Origin: Papilionanthe hookeriana x Papilionanthe teres
Taxonomy: Eukaryota > Streptophyta > Magnoliopsida > Asparagales > Orchidaceae
Reading direction: 5' to 3'
Length of the DNA stretch: 64,000 nucleotides
Assembly: GCA_022702705.1 (NCBI GenBank)
Contig: CM040434.1
Coordinates: forward strand, 53,004,953 to 53,068,952
A model generated the notes under the pieces. The model saw only the letters and a list, made by a program, of their open reading frames with translations, was not told the origin of the DNA and did no database searches. Numbering within the stretch: position 1 is the stretch's first letter; each line of letters begins with the position of its first letter. A program made the position numbers and the translations under genes. Shown in pieces: positions 55,842 through 64,000 of this stretch.

Positions 55842-57200
55842 TGGAAAGCCCAATGGCTAATTTTATTGAAATATAAAAGGTACATAAAGGTTGTGTGAAA
55901 GGGCCCAAAAGAGTCACATACCCATACGAAACAACACACACTAGTATCCCGAAAAAAGAGAAGGTACAGATAAACTCAAATAATAAAATTCGCAGGAAAC
56001 AAGCAGCTAGGGACGAGCCAGTTTAGTTCTGCTTCTACCTCTAGTTCTACGTACGGAGTCACGTAACAAACTGTTGAGCGTCGTGCCATTACTGGAAGTT
56101 ACCAAAGTGTCATCCATTAAGTTCGCAAGCTGGAGTGTGTCTCCATTCTTCTTCTTCCTCCTAGAAGTGTAAATCTGTCATTCCTCCTCCGAAGACTGGC
56201 TCATCTATCAGTGTGTTCAACAAATTGTTGGGCATGTAGAAGAAGACGAGCCCCCTGCTCCTAAATAACAGTGACAACATTCTCATCCTGACGAGGTGGA
56301 AGAACTGTCTCCTCAGTACCTGATGCTTATTGAGGATGTGGAGTTGCAATACTCACCTGATTATCTGACCGAACAATATTCTTTGGAGGTAAGGATAATG
56401 CAGTATTGTTTTCAACTATAATTGAGGTTGTATAGGTTGCCCAGCTGTAACATCTGCCAACACATCAGTCTCAATAACAAAAATAGTAGTGTCAAGGGGG
56501 GTCTTCAGTAAAGGAAGGGAAAGGTGATAGCGTGTCGACCAATGTTTCAGTAGTCGGTGGATTGCACACGAGAATCAAAGAAAGACAGGTATGCAGTGGA
56601 GCCGACCCAATTGTATTTTTACTTGGAGGTTTAAAGTTCAGATGCAAATGATAACATTGAGAGTGGGAATGTCCGAACATACGGCAGTGGGTGCAATAAG
56701 GAGGGATCTGTTCGAGTTCTGCTCGCTGCCAAAACCTCTGATGCTGTGTGTCAATCCAAATCTCTCCTGGAAAAAGTAAAGTAATATCCCACTCTATCAA
56801 AATTTTAGCTTCAGTAGGCCGACTCAGGTGCACTGTAGGCGTATCAGTTTTAGGAGGCTTCCTGTATATCATAGCTAAAGAGAAGAGAAACCCTTGATCG
56901 TAGAGGTGGACCTTCAAATCTGAAAAGTGCAGCCAAATAGGAATGGTAGGAGGTTCAGTAAGGGGGTCAAATCGATCGTCCATTTCAAAACTTCATCACC
57001 AGGTTGTCTATTCGTATTAGTCTTCTCGCAAACTATTGAATTTTTATAGTATGTTAATTGAATGAGAATATCTCTACCGTCCAATTTACCAATCTTCCAA
57101 GTCCCTTTCAACTTCATTTGCTCAAAATCATTTCGAATTAGCTCTAGTTTAAGGTTTTCGTAAAGGAACTTACCTACTAAGAACAGTTGGTAAAGATTAG
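55842..57200 (-). mobile_element. Half-LINE E8, 5' truncated, minus strand
   Basis: On the minus strand the 3' end reads GGGCCCTTTCACACAACC, AGCCATTGGGCTTTCC, (TA)n. The 5' part is lost near 57200, where LTR sequence resumes. It belongs with E2. Confidence 0.75.
56030..57120 (-). pseudogene. ORF1 protein of half-LINE E8
   Basis: MKLKGTWKIGKLDGRDILIQ, FDPLTEPPTIPIWLHF and the intact knuckle CTHCRMFGHSHSQC (about 56690) are in nearby frames. The C-terminus near 56180-56030 reads QIYTSRRKKKNGD, LMDDTLVTS and RRTRGRSRTKLAR. Frameshifts and a stop before QIYTS make it inactive. Confidence 0.75.
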
Positions 57201-57873
57201 TTTTGCTGAGATTTCTGCTTGGACAGCCTCCGACATCCCTCTTTTTTCTTCTAGGATTGTATTCGACGGTAAGAAGGTGCTCCGGATGTAACTCTTCCCG
57301 AGGTGGTATGTATCCTTCCCTATTTCCCTCTCGTGTTCGATGTCACCCCCTCCCAGGCTTCCCATATTGGTCATTGCATCCACCAGCAACCCGTTTCATT
57401 CTGTAATCGTAGCCTACTGATGTCATCAAACCCTCACTGCCCTTCCAGTGTTTTTGTCCTTCCAGCCAGCCTACCCTGCTTCCTTTCTTGTCAAACCCAG
57501 CCGCAGCTATCACCTGCAATCTGTCCTCCCAATGCCTCCCACGACCAAGCCAACCTACCTCTGCCATCATCCAACACATCTCTTCTTCCCCCCTCCACCA
57601 CCAGGCCAACCCTGCCCCATCTCCTCTGTCACCATACATGGCCATCCCACTGCAATCACCCTTTCTTGCTACCCTGACCACGTTCCTTCCACAAACCACA
57701 TACCCAAATGACCACCTTCCAATCCCTCAAATTGCACTACCTCCACCTCATGTTATACCTTAGTTTGTGTTGTGTCACTGTTTACCTGTTTTAGAGTGTT
57801 TTATTCGTTACTGTTTTGAATTTCAAAAATAATATTTGTATTTTCATGATGGTTTGGGTTACCTCTAGTATCA
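57200..57873 (+). repeat. 3' LTR, last part, of the 38.5-57.9 kb gypsy element
   Basis: It resumes with GCTTGGACAGCCTCCGAC and GGATTGTATTCGACGG (compare 4640-4690), a C-rich middle, then AATAATATTTGTATTTTCATG and CTCTAGTATCA. The pro-rich frames in it are not genes. Confidence 0.75.
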
Positions 57874-57949
57874 ATTCTCTTGCAACTTTTCTAATCTATT
57901 CTAAAACACTCGTCAGGGGTATAAGTAGGGCGTGTAATTGGATTATAAA

Positions 57950-59000
57950 CTTATAAAGTTAATTCATCATTTTGAGCTCTAATTGTTAACTCTCCTTTTT
58001 GTAAATTAATTTTTTCTTGCTAGTTGCAAGAAACGGTCTACAAAAAAGAATTGGAATCTCAATAGCTTACTTCATATCCAAAATAATAAAATCGGTTAAG
58101 AAGATGAAATTATTAACTTTGACTAGGACATCTTCTATAACTGCCCTTGGATAGTCAAAAAATGATTAATTGATTTAAGAGTCATAGTGGTGGGTTGAAG
58201 TTTTTTTAATCCTAGTCTCTCAAACATAGAAAAAGATATTAAATTTATGCTAGCTTCTAAATCACATGTTTTTCCCGTAAATTGGTCTTCTATGATGCTT
58301 GAAATGGTAAAGCTACTCTGATGTTCAATTCTTGTGGGAGTTTTCTTGGAATTATAACACTACAATTCTCATTTGATACCATAGTTTTAAAATGTGAAAA
58401 TCAACATTTTTATTTAAAAATTCAATAATAAATTTCATTTAACTAAGCATTTGTTCAAGAACATCTAAGAATGGAATGTTAATAGTGATTTTCTTGAACT
58501 CTTCTAAAAATATAGAGAATTTTTTATCTAGATTTTGCATAATCATTCTATGAGGTGGTGGAGGTCTCTCAAGTTTATTTCTAGGATATGAGGGTGTTTT
58601 TCTTAAATTTTTTGAAGGTTTTTCAATAAGTTTCTTAGACTCGGGTTCTTTGAATCTAGCTTTCTTTATGGTCTCCTCTTCTAGCTGCTCCCTCTCCTAA
58701 GTTTAATGAATTTGTACTCCTCTTCACCCTAGTCCTTAAGATTCTCCTCATTATTTTTGGGCAATGCGTCTTAGCATTTGACTTGATAAGTTAGCTAACT
58801 GCCCTAATCATATCTTTATATTCCTTATGGCTGCAGTTTAACTCTATAGTTGATTTCCCATATGCAACACCAAATCTTTAATTTTTTTTTCTTCTTCAAA
58901 TTGAGTATTTGAGATGAATCCAAAAGAATAACTAAGTTTGGGGTTGAAGAAATACTTCACTTGTTCTAGTTTTATAGGGTATTTTGTTCGTTACTAATCC
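57950..59000 (-). pseudogene. Athila/Tat-type gag-protease remnant
   Basis: On the minus strand around 58590-58050, across broken frames, one reads FSIFLEEFKKITINIPFLDV and LEQMLS, then DLEASINL (protease DLGAS), PTTMTLKSINH, VIEDVLVKVNNFIF and IPILFCRPFLAT. This series is the signature of the Athila/Tat gag-protease junction. It is upstream of the LTR at 59.7-60.4 kb in the element's orientation. Confidence 0.75.
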
Positions 59001-59699
59001 ACTAATTATTTTCTAAATTTTGTTATTATTCCAATTAAAATTAAGATGATAAATTTAACCTTATAATAAGGATTATTGGGCGTATTATCGATTACATTCC
59101 AAGACACTACATACACAACATTCACTTCTCCAAATCCTTTATAAGAATTTTCATCATTCATTAATGATCCTAGTATAAAGTTTTACACCATTTTGATTTT
59201 AAAAATTTGGTGATATTAACATTTCTAATTCTATTTTTGTACAAAAAAGTAAAACATATATCTAATTTTGAGTTTGAACAAGTAATAGAAAACTTTTTCT
59301 TGAATTGATTCTATGCAAGCTAGATCTATCAAAGTGACTAATGAAGTTGTCAATCAAGAACAACTCTTTGTCATCCTTCCCAGTGGTTATAGGTTTCATA
59401 TCACAGTTAGTCTTTGAATCATGCAAAGACCTCAGTGTTTGTAAATTTTCATATATGATTGCATCATCCTAATAACAATGTTCATATTCTTTTAGAGTAG
59501 TATATGCTAACATAATTGTTCCACTATCCTGCTCTCGTGGTACTAGATTGCAACCCTTCTTAACTCCCTAAGTGATTTGTTTTTGAGCAATTTAAATTCA
59601 AAAGGCTAAACTATGAAATTATACTCAAACTACACGCAATCACATAATAAAGATTTCATGAACTTCAATAAAATACAATCCGAGGGAGGGAAAGGTTTA

Positions 59700-60412
59700 A
59701 GTCCTCATTACAGATGAGGACAAAATAAATTTTATTTTAAAATTAAAATTTAAGAAAGTTAGAACGATCTCACCAATATTCTCCGCCGACCCATGAACTT
59801 ACAACAAATCTTTGAGTTCCACCATTTTGAGTGCAGGAATAGATACACACTTACACTTACCATTTATTCTCTCTCAAGAGAACACTCACTCACATTCACA
59901 ACACTCCTTCATATACCTCCTTTGAAATGCTCTGTCTGCTTCTAAGTATTCTCCTTCTCCGTGTCGTTGGTCTTTAATCTCCTCTACTCTTTTCACCTAT
60001 AGACTCTCTTCCCCAGCAGCTTTGTATCTTCCAATATAGGCATTTGGGCTGAAGCAATGTGAAAAAAATGTCTCAAAATTGTATGGACGACCCGAACTGG
60101 CACTTGGGCACATGTGGCTCTGTCTTCGGACGACTAGGCGCACATAATTGGCTTCTGGGTGCCAGTTTCTTTGTCTCCTAGTGCCTAAGTGTTGGGACTG
60201 GCAAAGTGGCGCCCAGTTCTAGTGAGAGGGTACTCAGGCAATCAGTTCAGGCCGGTTCAACCCATTTTGATTCTGTTTCATTTATTCTATCTTAAAGTAG
60301 CCTAACACTTGTACACTGTATATACAACGACAAATATCATGAAAGACATAAAAATACATGATTAAATATGAAAATATCATAAAAAATTAATTTGTATATT
60401 TGATATACATCA
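59700..60412 (-). repeat. Athila/Tat-like LTR, right copy
   Basis: On the minus strand it begins TGATGTATATCAAATATACAA, matching the LTR at 36816. CTTTGTATCTTCCAATATAGG lies near 60021-60041. The left end is approximate. Confidence 0.65.
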
Positions 60413-60414
60413 AG

Positions 60415-61369
60415 TATCATTATTACCTGACTTAACAAGAGCAATGATAGAGAAATTTCTTGGATGCTTCTTGAAATTGGATAAATATTGTATATTCATT
60501 TGGAAAAATCGAGAGTGTCTTTCTCTGAGAAGCCTCACTAGTAGCTATCATGTAAGTTGGTTGTGATCTAGAACCCTTCTGATTCTTTTTAAGCAGTTTC
60601 TGACCTGTTCTCTTCATGACTAGGTTCATTGTAGGAGTATCAAACTATTCTCGAGCCTTGATTTCTAAAATTTGGAGTTCCACTTTAATTTCCTTGAGAT
60701 TGTTGTTTACAGATGTTGTAATTTTCTGGCTAGCAAGAGTGCTAAGTTGTTGCACGAATGAAACTTGAGAACTCGGAATAATACGCAACATTCTAGTATA
60801 GACTTCTCTCAAAGTAGTAACTCCAGGGTCAGATAAGATTTGTGATTTGCTACCTTTGTACTAAGAGTTGAGGCGAGCTAGAAAACTCAGAATGACCATT
60901 TGTTCTCTTTGAACCAGTTGAATGCCGATATCAGTACTAAAGGGCAGTAGTGCATTTAATTCTTCATGAACACTTCTAAAATGCATGTAATAATTTGATC
61001 ATGTTGCTTAACTTGATAGAATTCCTAGTATACATTAATGTTTCAAGTAATAATTTTTCTAGAAAACACGAATTTCGATTCCTCCACATCTTTAACACAG
61101 TCACAATGAGTAATATGACTAGATTGATTGGGTTTGATAAAATCTATATTTATTATATCAAATGTTGGGCATTCACTTTCATCCATTTAGAATAATTCAG
61201 ATCAGTCTCAGCTAGGTGATTATCAATGAGGTTACTCGCTTGAGAAATACTTCTCAAGTATAGTATCACAATTTTATTGCAATAAAAATAATTGAGGCAA
61301 TTTAACTTTTCGTCACTAATTTTAGCCACTAATGAAATTAAGTTTGTCACGAGACGTTTGATCAGCCAT
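60415..61369 (-). pseudogene. Ty1/copia gag remnant
   Basis: The minus strand starts at an ATG near 61369 (MADQTSRDKLNFISG). It continues YSKWMKVNAQHLI and LNALLPFSTDIGIQLVQREQ then MVILSFLARLNS, the 'QREQM..MSFLAGL' signature of plant copia gag. ITTSVNNNLKE and MNLVMKRTGQK follow. Several stops and shifts. No copia pol is near. Confidence 0.8.
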
Positions 61370-61370
61370 T

Positions 61371-61820
61371 ATGAGCACCAAATATTTAAGGAGACAAACA
61401 AATAATCCAAATGACGTTGTGATCCTATTTTATGATTTGTGTAAACCAATAAGTCAAATTGCTTATCAATGGACTCTTCAACGCGATGACACGAACAAGA
61501 CCTTTGACAGAGACTCGGACGAAGCTATAATCAAAGTTGAAGCTTTAGCCGATCTCAATTTTCCACTGGACAAAAGCGTAGCCCCTCCCCTTATGGCAGA
61601 TAAAGCTCAAATGCTAACAAACAGAGACAAAGCTGACGCAGTCGAAGATGAAGGCATTGCAGATGAAGACGAAATAGAGGAATTGCATCCGGACGAAGAC
61701 GAAGTCGAAGAAAAAATCGAAGCAAAAAAATATCACGGCCCGGCTTATAATTCATCAAGATGGAACAGACTGTCAAACGTTGAGAATCAAATTTTTTCTA
61801 TATTCATTTTCTACAACTAA
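61371..61820 (+). CDS. Unidentified acidic ORF, 149 codons
   Basis: It is open from ATG to TAA, starting back to back with the copia gag on the other strand. The N-terminal half (ILFYDLCKPISQIAYQWTLQ, EALADLNFPLDKSVAPPLM) has a globular look. The second half is strongly acidic (DEGIADEDEIEELHPDEDEV) and ends YHGPAYNSSRWNRLSNV. A stop (TGA 61359-61361) precedes the ATG in frame. I do not recognise the family. A captured viral or host fragment is possible. A LINE or LTR domain is not evident. Whether it is expressed cannot be judged. Confidence 0.35.
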   Translation: MSTKYLRRQTNNPNDVVILFYDLCKPISQIAYQWTLQRDDTNKTFDRDSDEAIIKVEALADLNFPLDKSVAPPLMADKAQMLTNRDKADAVEDEGIADEDEIEELHPDEDEVEEKIEAKKYHGPAYNSSRWNRLSNVENQIFSIFIFYN

Positions 61821-62639
61821 CTATTAACAAATGAAAGTCACTAATCAAATTAATTAAAACACTGTATTTAAGTTTGTCTCGTTACTGGTTGTTTGCACAT
61901 TTTATAAATATTATCTTTTATCATTCATCTTTCAATCAAATAAATTAACCTAAAAAGTTAGTTTAAAAATAATAGCGAGTTAAACAAGTCAATAAATACT
62001 TATATTCCTAAACTACAACAATGCATGAGGAAAGAAAAATAATATGCATGTAGTTAAGCTTTATACTAAATCAGTATAAAAATTTAATATGTTATTCGAC
62101 GAATCTTACAATATCAATATCATACCAACAACTGTCACAGAAATAACATCTAAAAATTGTACCATTTAAGGTACTCCAATATCAATATCTTTTTCCACAT
62201 AAGTGCATGGGTGTCTTGGCATTCCTCTGCTAGTACCATAAAGATGCGACTTCATCACAATCCGTCATGCACATAATCAATGCAGATCATATCATTTATA
62301 AATACATCACCCAATGTATTATGCTATATTTCATAATATGAGATTATAAACATTCACATTGAAATGACCGATAAAATTTAAGAAGAGAAAAATCAATTGC
62401 ATTCATCAAACATAAATAACAAGCAATAAAATTCGTTTAGAAGAGATGCTGAAATAATACTATAATTTAAGAATAGGAGTACTCACCTTGTATTCATAAT
62501 TAAATTTTTATTGATAATGTTATTACAAATTTAATAATTTAAATTATTTTAATTAGCTAAAAAATTTCATTATTTTACTTCATATAATTTTATTTATTTT
62601 TCTATTAAATATGTATATATTTATATATTATTATTATTA

Positions 62640-63203
62640 TTAAATCAGTTAAATAAAATTTAACTTACCTTCCTCGGCCGACCCCTAAGCGACACACAGA
62701 CGTGATTATGATCCTTCGTGTACGAGCTCCTCTGGCTTTGGCTCCTTACCGCACGAGCTCGAGTCTTCTTCCCCCTTCTTCCTCTCTGTGCGCAAGAAGT
62801 GAATTGAATGACTTAGGCTTTGGCTCCCTCCCTATAAAGTCACGATGTTTACCTTCTTCGGTCGCGACTCGACACAGTAGAGTAACCACTTGGTGTTGTC
62901 ACCTCTCTCTTCCTTGCTCCACAGAGACGTCATCTATCGACGTAGTTATTTTCAGCTACGGGGACGCCCTAGTATGCGCGTGTCATCTCTTGCACTCTTC
63001 GTTCAACTCACCAGGTAAGTCGTCTACGACTTATATAGGCAAATTCATCTCTTCCACTTCTCGACCTTCCCTTGCTTCCTCTCCCGCTCTGTTCCGTTTC
63101 CCATCTCCTCACTTTCACTTCTTCAGCTTCCAACTCACTGTTTCATCTCCTTTGATCCTTTGTTTCTTGTTCGGTGTTCGGGGTACTGAAACCTGACATT
63201 ACA
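62640..63203 (-). mobile_element. Gypsy LTR, minus strand
   Basis: On the minus strand the junction reads TCGAGGACGAATTTTTATAA, GTGGGAAAGATTG and then TGTAATGTCAGG as the LTR start (63203). This 'GAGGACGAA.TTT..AAG.GGG' end is typical of plant chromovirus-type gypsy elements. The left boundary is not resolved. The plus frame at 62702-63196 lies wholly in it and is not a gene. Confidence 0.7.
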
Positions 63204-64000
63204 ATCTTTCCCACTTATAAAAATTCGTCCTCGAAATTCATAAACAGACCTCAAGTCATTTCTCATTAAGCAGGTCATCATTAGATATTCATGAAACTGT
63301 GAGTCATTCGTTAAAGTAATCACTATGGAGTTAAAAGACTCAATATAAGGCGACTTAGCTATACTTCGGATAACAATACTGAAACAAGAGAGTATGTTAG
63401 GAAAATACCTTTATATATAAGAAAATGTCAAACTCATTAGATCTCATCACTATCAACAACAGTAGGTTTTTCAGGCTCACTATAAGGGAACATACTGGAG
63501 TTTGAATATGCTGTCTTGGTTGATATTGGGTCAGAGCTGAAGTTATAGACTATCTTTTTCTGCCTGCCTGCAGACTACTGTGAAGGAGTTTAACCTAGCT
63601 TTTGATCTTCAGCGCTCTTCTAGCCAAAAGATGGACAATAACTTACATATAACTAGATTGACGACGCTAATAGCAAGTGTTAGAGCACATCAAGCATTTA
63701 TCTTTATGTTGTCTTCCACATTTAGCACAAGTGACTACAGTACCCTGCGTCGTATCTCTGGTAATTCCACCTGAATTATTATTAAACTTCTTCCCGTTTG
63801 ATCTCTCTGATTAATCAATCCACTTGTTCTTTTTCTTTAGCGCTCTTCCTTTTGTTCATCTTCTTACGCTTCTGAATAAGCAGATAGTCGATCTCTACTC
63901 TTCGAGCCCATTCCACTAATATCGAGTATTCATCGATCCTTAAAGTTAGCAACGGCTGTTTGATCGAGTCATTTAATCTCGGAAGGAGTCTGTAGCACTT
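63204..64000 (-). pseudogene. Chromovirus-like gypsy gag remnant
   Basis: On the minus strand near 63770-63690, CAKCGRQHKDKCLM is followed by NTCY, resembling the 'C..CGR.H.G.C' knuckle of gag. Upstream (63990-63780) is a basic linker with SKSRDRLSAYSEA and EERQRKRTSG-type text. The 3' end of the interior follows within 450 bp, so protease to integrase are deleted. It continues past the window edge. Confidence 0.6.

Larger units (their letters stand above)
38478..57873 (+). mobile_element. Ty3/gypsy element split by L1-type insertions
   Basis: The 5' LTR begins TGATTGGGGCCTCCCTGAGGG (38478). The 3' LTR begins TAACGTGGGGATCCCTGAGGG (52361) and ends CTCTAGTATCA (57873). The 5-bp flanks ATTCC (38473-38477) and ATTCT (57874-57878) are near-identical. 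Internal gag and pol remnants lie at about 50577-52363. Both LTRs are interrupted at their TA-rich site (38603 and 52503) by TA-tailed elements. Only the first 125 bp of the 5' LTR remain recognisable. Confidence 0.7.
36150..60412 (-). mobile_element. Athila/Tat-like gypsy element, split by nested insertions
   Basis: Two homologous terminal blocks in the same orientation lie at about 36150-36816 and 59700-60412. Inside the left one is a 3'-UTR-like region (36817-38470) with the polypurine-type AAGTTTGAGGGTATTTGATG junction. Inside the right one is a gag-protease remnant (about 57950-59000). The minus strand therefore reads 5' LTR (right), gag, protease, large insertion, 3' region, 3' LTR (left). 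RT and integrase are gone. No target duplication was found, so the pairing of the two LTRs is inferred. Confidence 0.6.
32995..64000 (+). other. MED23: MED23 intron, at least 31 kb, or end of the intact locus
   Basis: It begins GTATGAAA. The rest of the window holds only transposable elements and AT-rich filler. No MED23 exon, other host gene or transcription end is recognised. Either this intron continues beyond the window or the gene is broken here. Stretches 32995-33830, 34345-36150 and 61820-62600 show nothing I can name. Confidence 0.55.

Noticed and set aside
61371..61820. Firm assignment of this ORF to an endogenous viral nucleoprotein
   Set aside because: The acidic tail and layout made me consider it, but no motif I can verify supports it; left as unidentified.
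62702..63196. 164-codon + strand frame
   Set aside because: It is wholly inside a minus-strand gypsy LTR and rich in Ser/Pro from pyrimidine-rich DNA.

Overview
This looks like nuclear DNA from a flowering plant with a large, transposon-rich genome. The window carries part of one host gene on the + strand, a plant MED23 (Mediator tail/core subunit 23) homologue. Eight consecutive internal exons are visible: 433-710, 6314-6397, 24562-24656, 27052-27214, 27900-28148, 32097-32267, 32357-32470 and 32869-32994. They total 1280 nt, stay in frame across every junction, and have AG/GT boundaries. The gene starts before the window. No later exon is recognised, so the last intron would exceed 31 kb. 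The species cannot be fixed from the sequence alone.

Nearly everything else is transposable elements inside MED23 introns. Intron 1 holds a small Ty3/gypsy element (1828-5444, 5-bp target duplication TCAGA). Intron 2 (18 kb) holds a related gypsy element (about 9114-22051) carrying two TA-tailed LINE-type insertions, a fragmentary terminal-repeat element and an RTE LINE fragment. It also holds a GT-rich decayed tandem array, an inverted LTR fragment and a nested minisatellite. Introns 3-7 hold a solo LTR, copies of a long-TIR MITE and a near full-length RTE LINE in antisense.

The region after 33 kb is a nest. An Athila/Tat-like element on the - strand (about 36.2-60.4 kb) is split by a + strand gypsy element (38478-57873, near-identical 5-bp flanks). 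Each LTR of that gypsy element is in turn split at its TA-rich site by chains of L1-type elements. Then come a copia gag remnant (60.4-61.37 kb, -), an unidentified acidic ORF (61371-61820) and a chromovirus-like gypsy LTR plus gag remnant (62.6-64 kb, -).

The most unusual content is a family of short L1-related elements that encode only ORF1 (DUF4283-like domain plus CCHC knuckle), end in a small hairpin, a T-rich stretch and a (TA)n tail, and sit next to one another at (TA)n runs. One ORF2-bearing L1 (44580-50250), at least two 5'-truncated L1 ends and one tRNA-derived SINE share the same TA junctions. I read this as a HAL1-like 'half-LINE' system, possibly with an insertion preference for TA microsatellites. 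This is inference from the sequence, without database searches.
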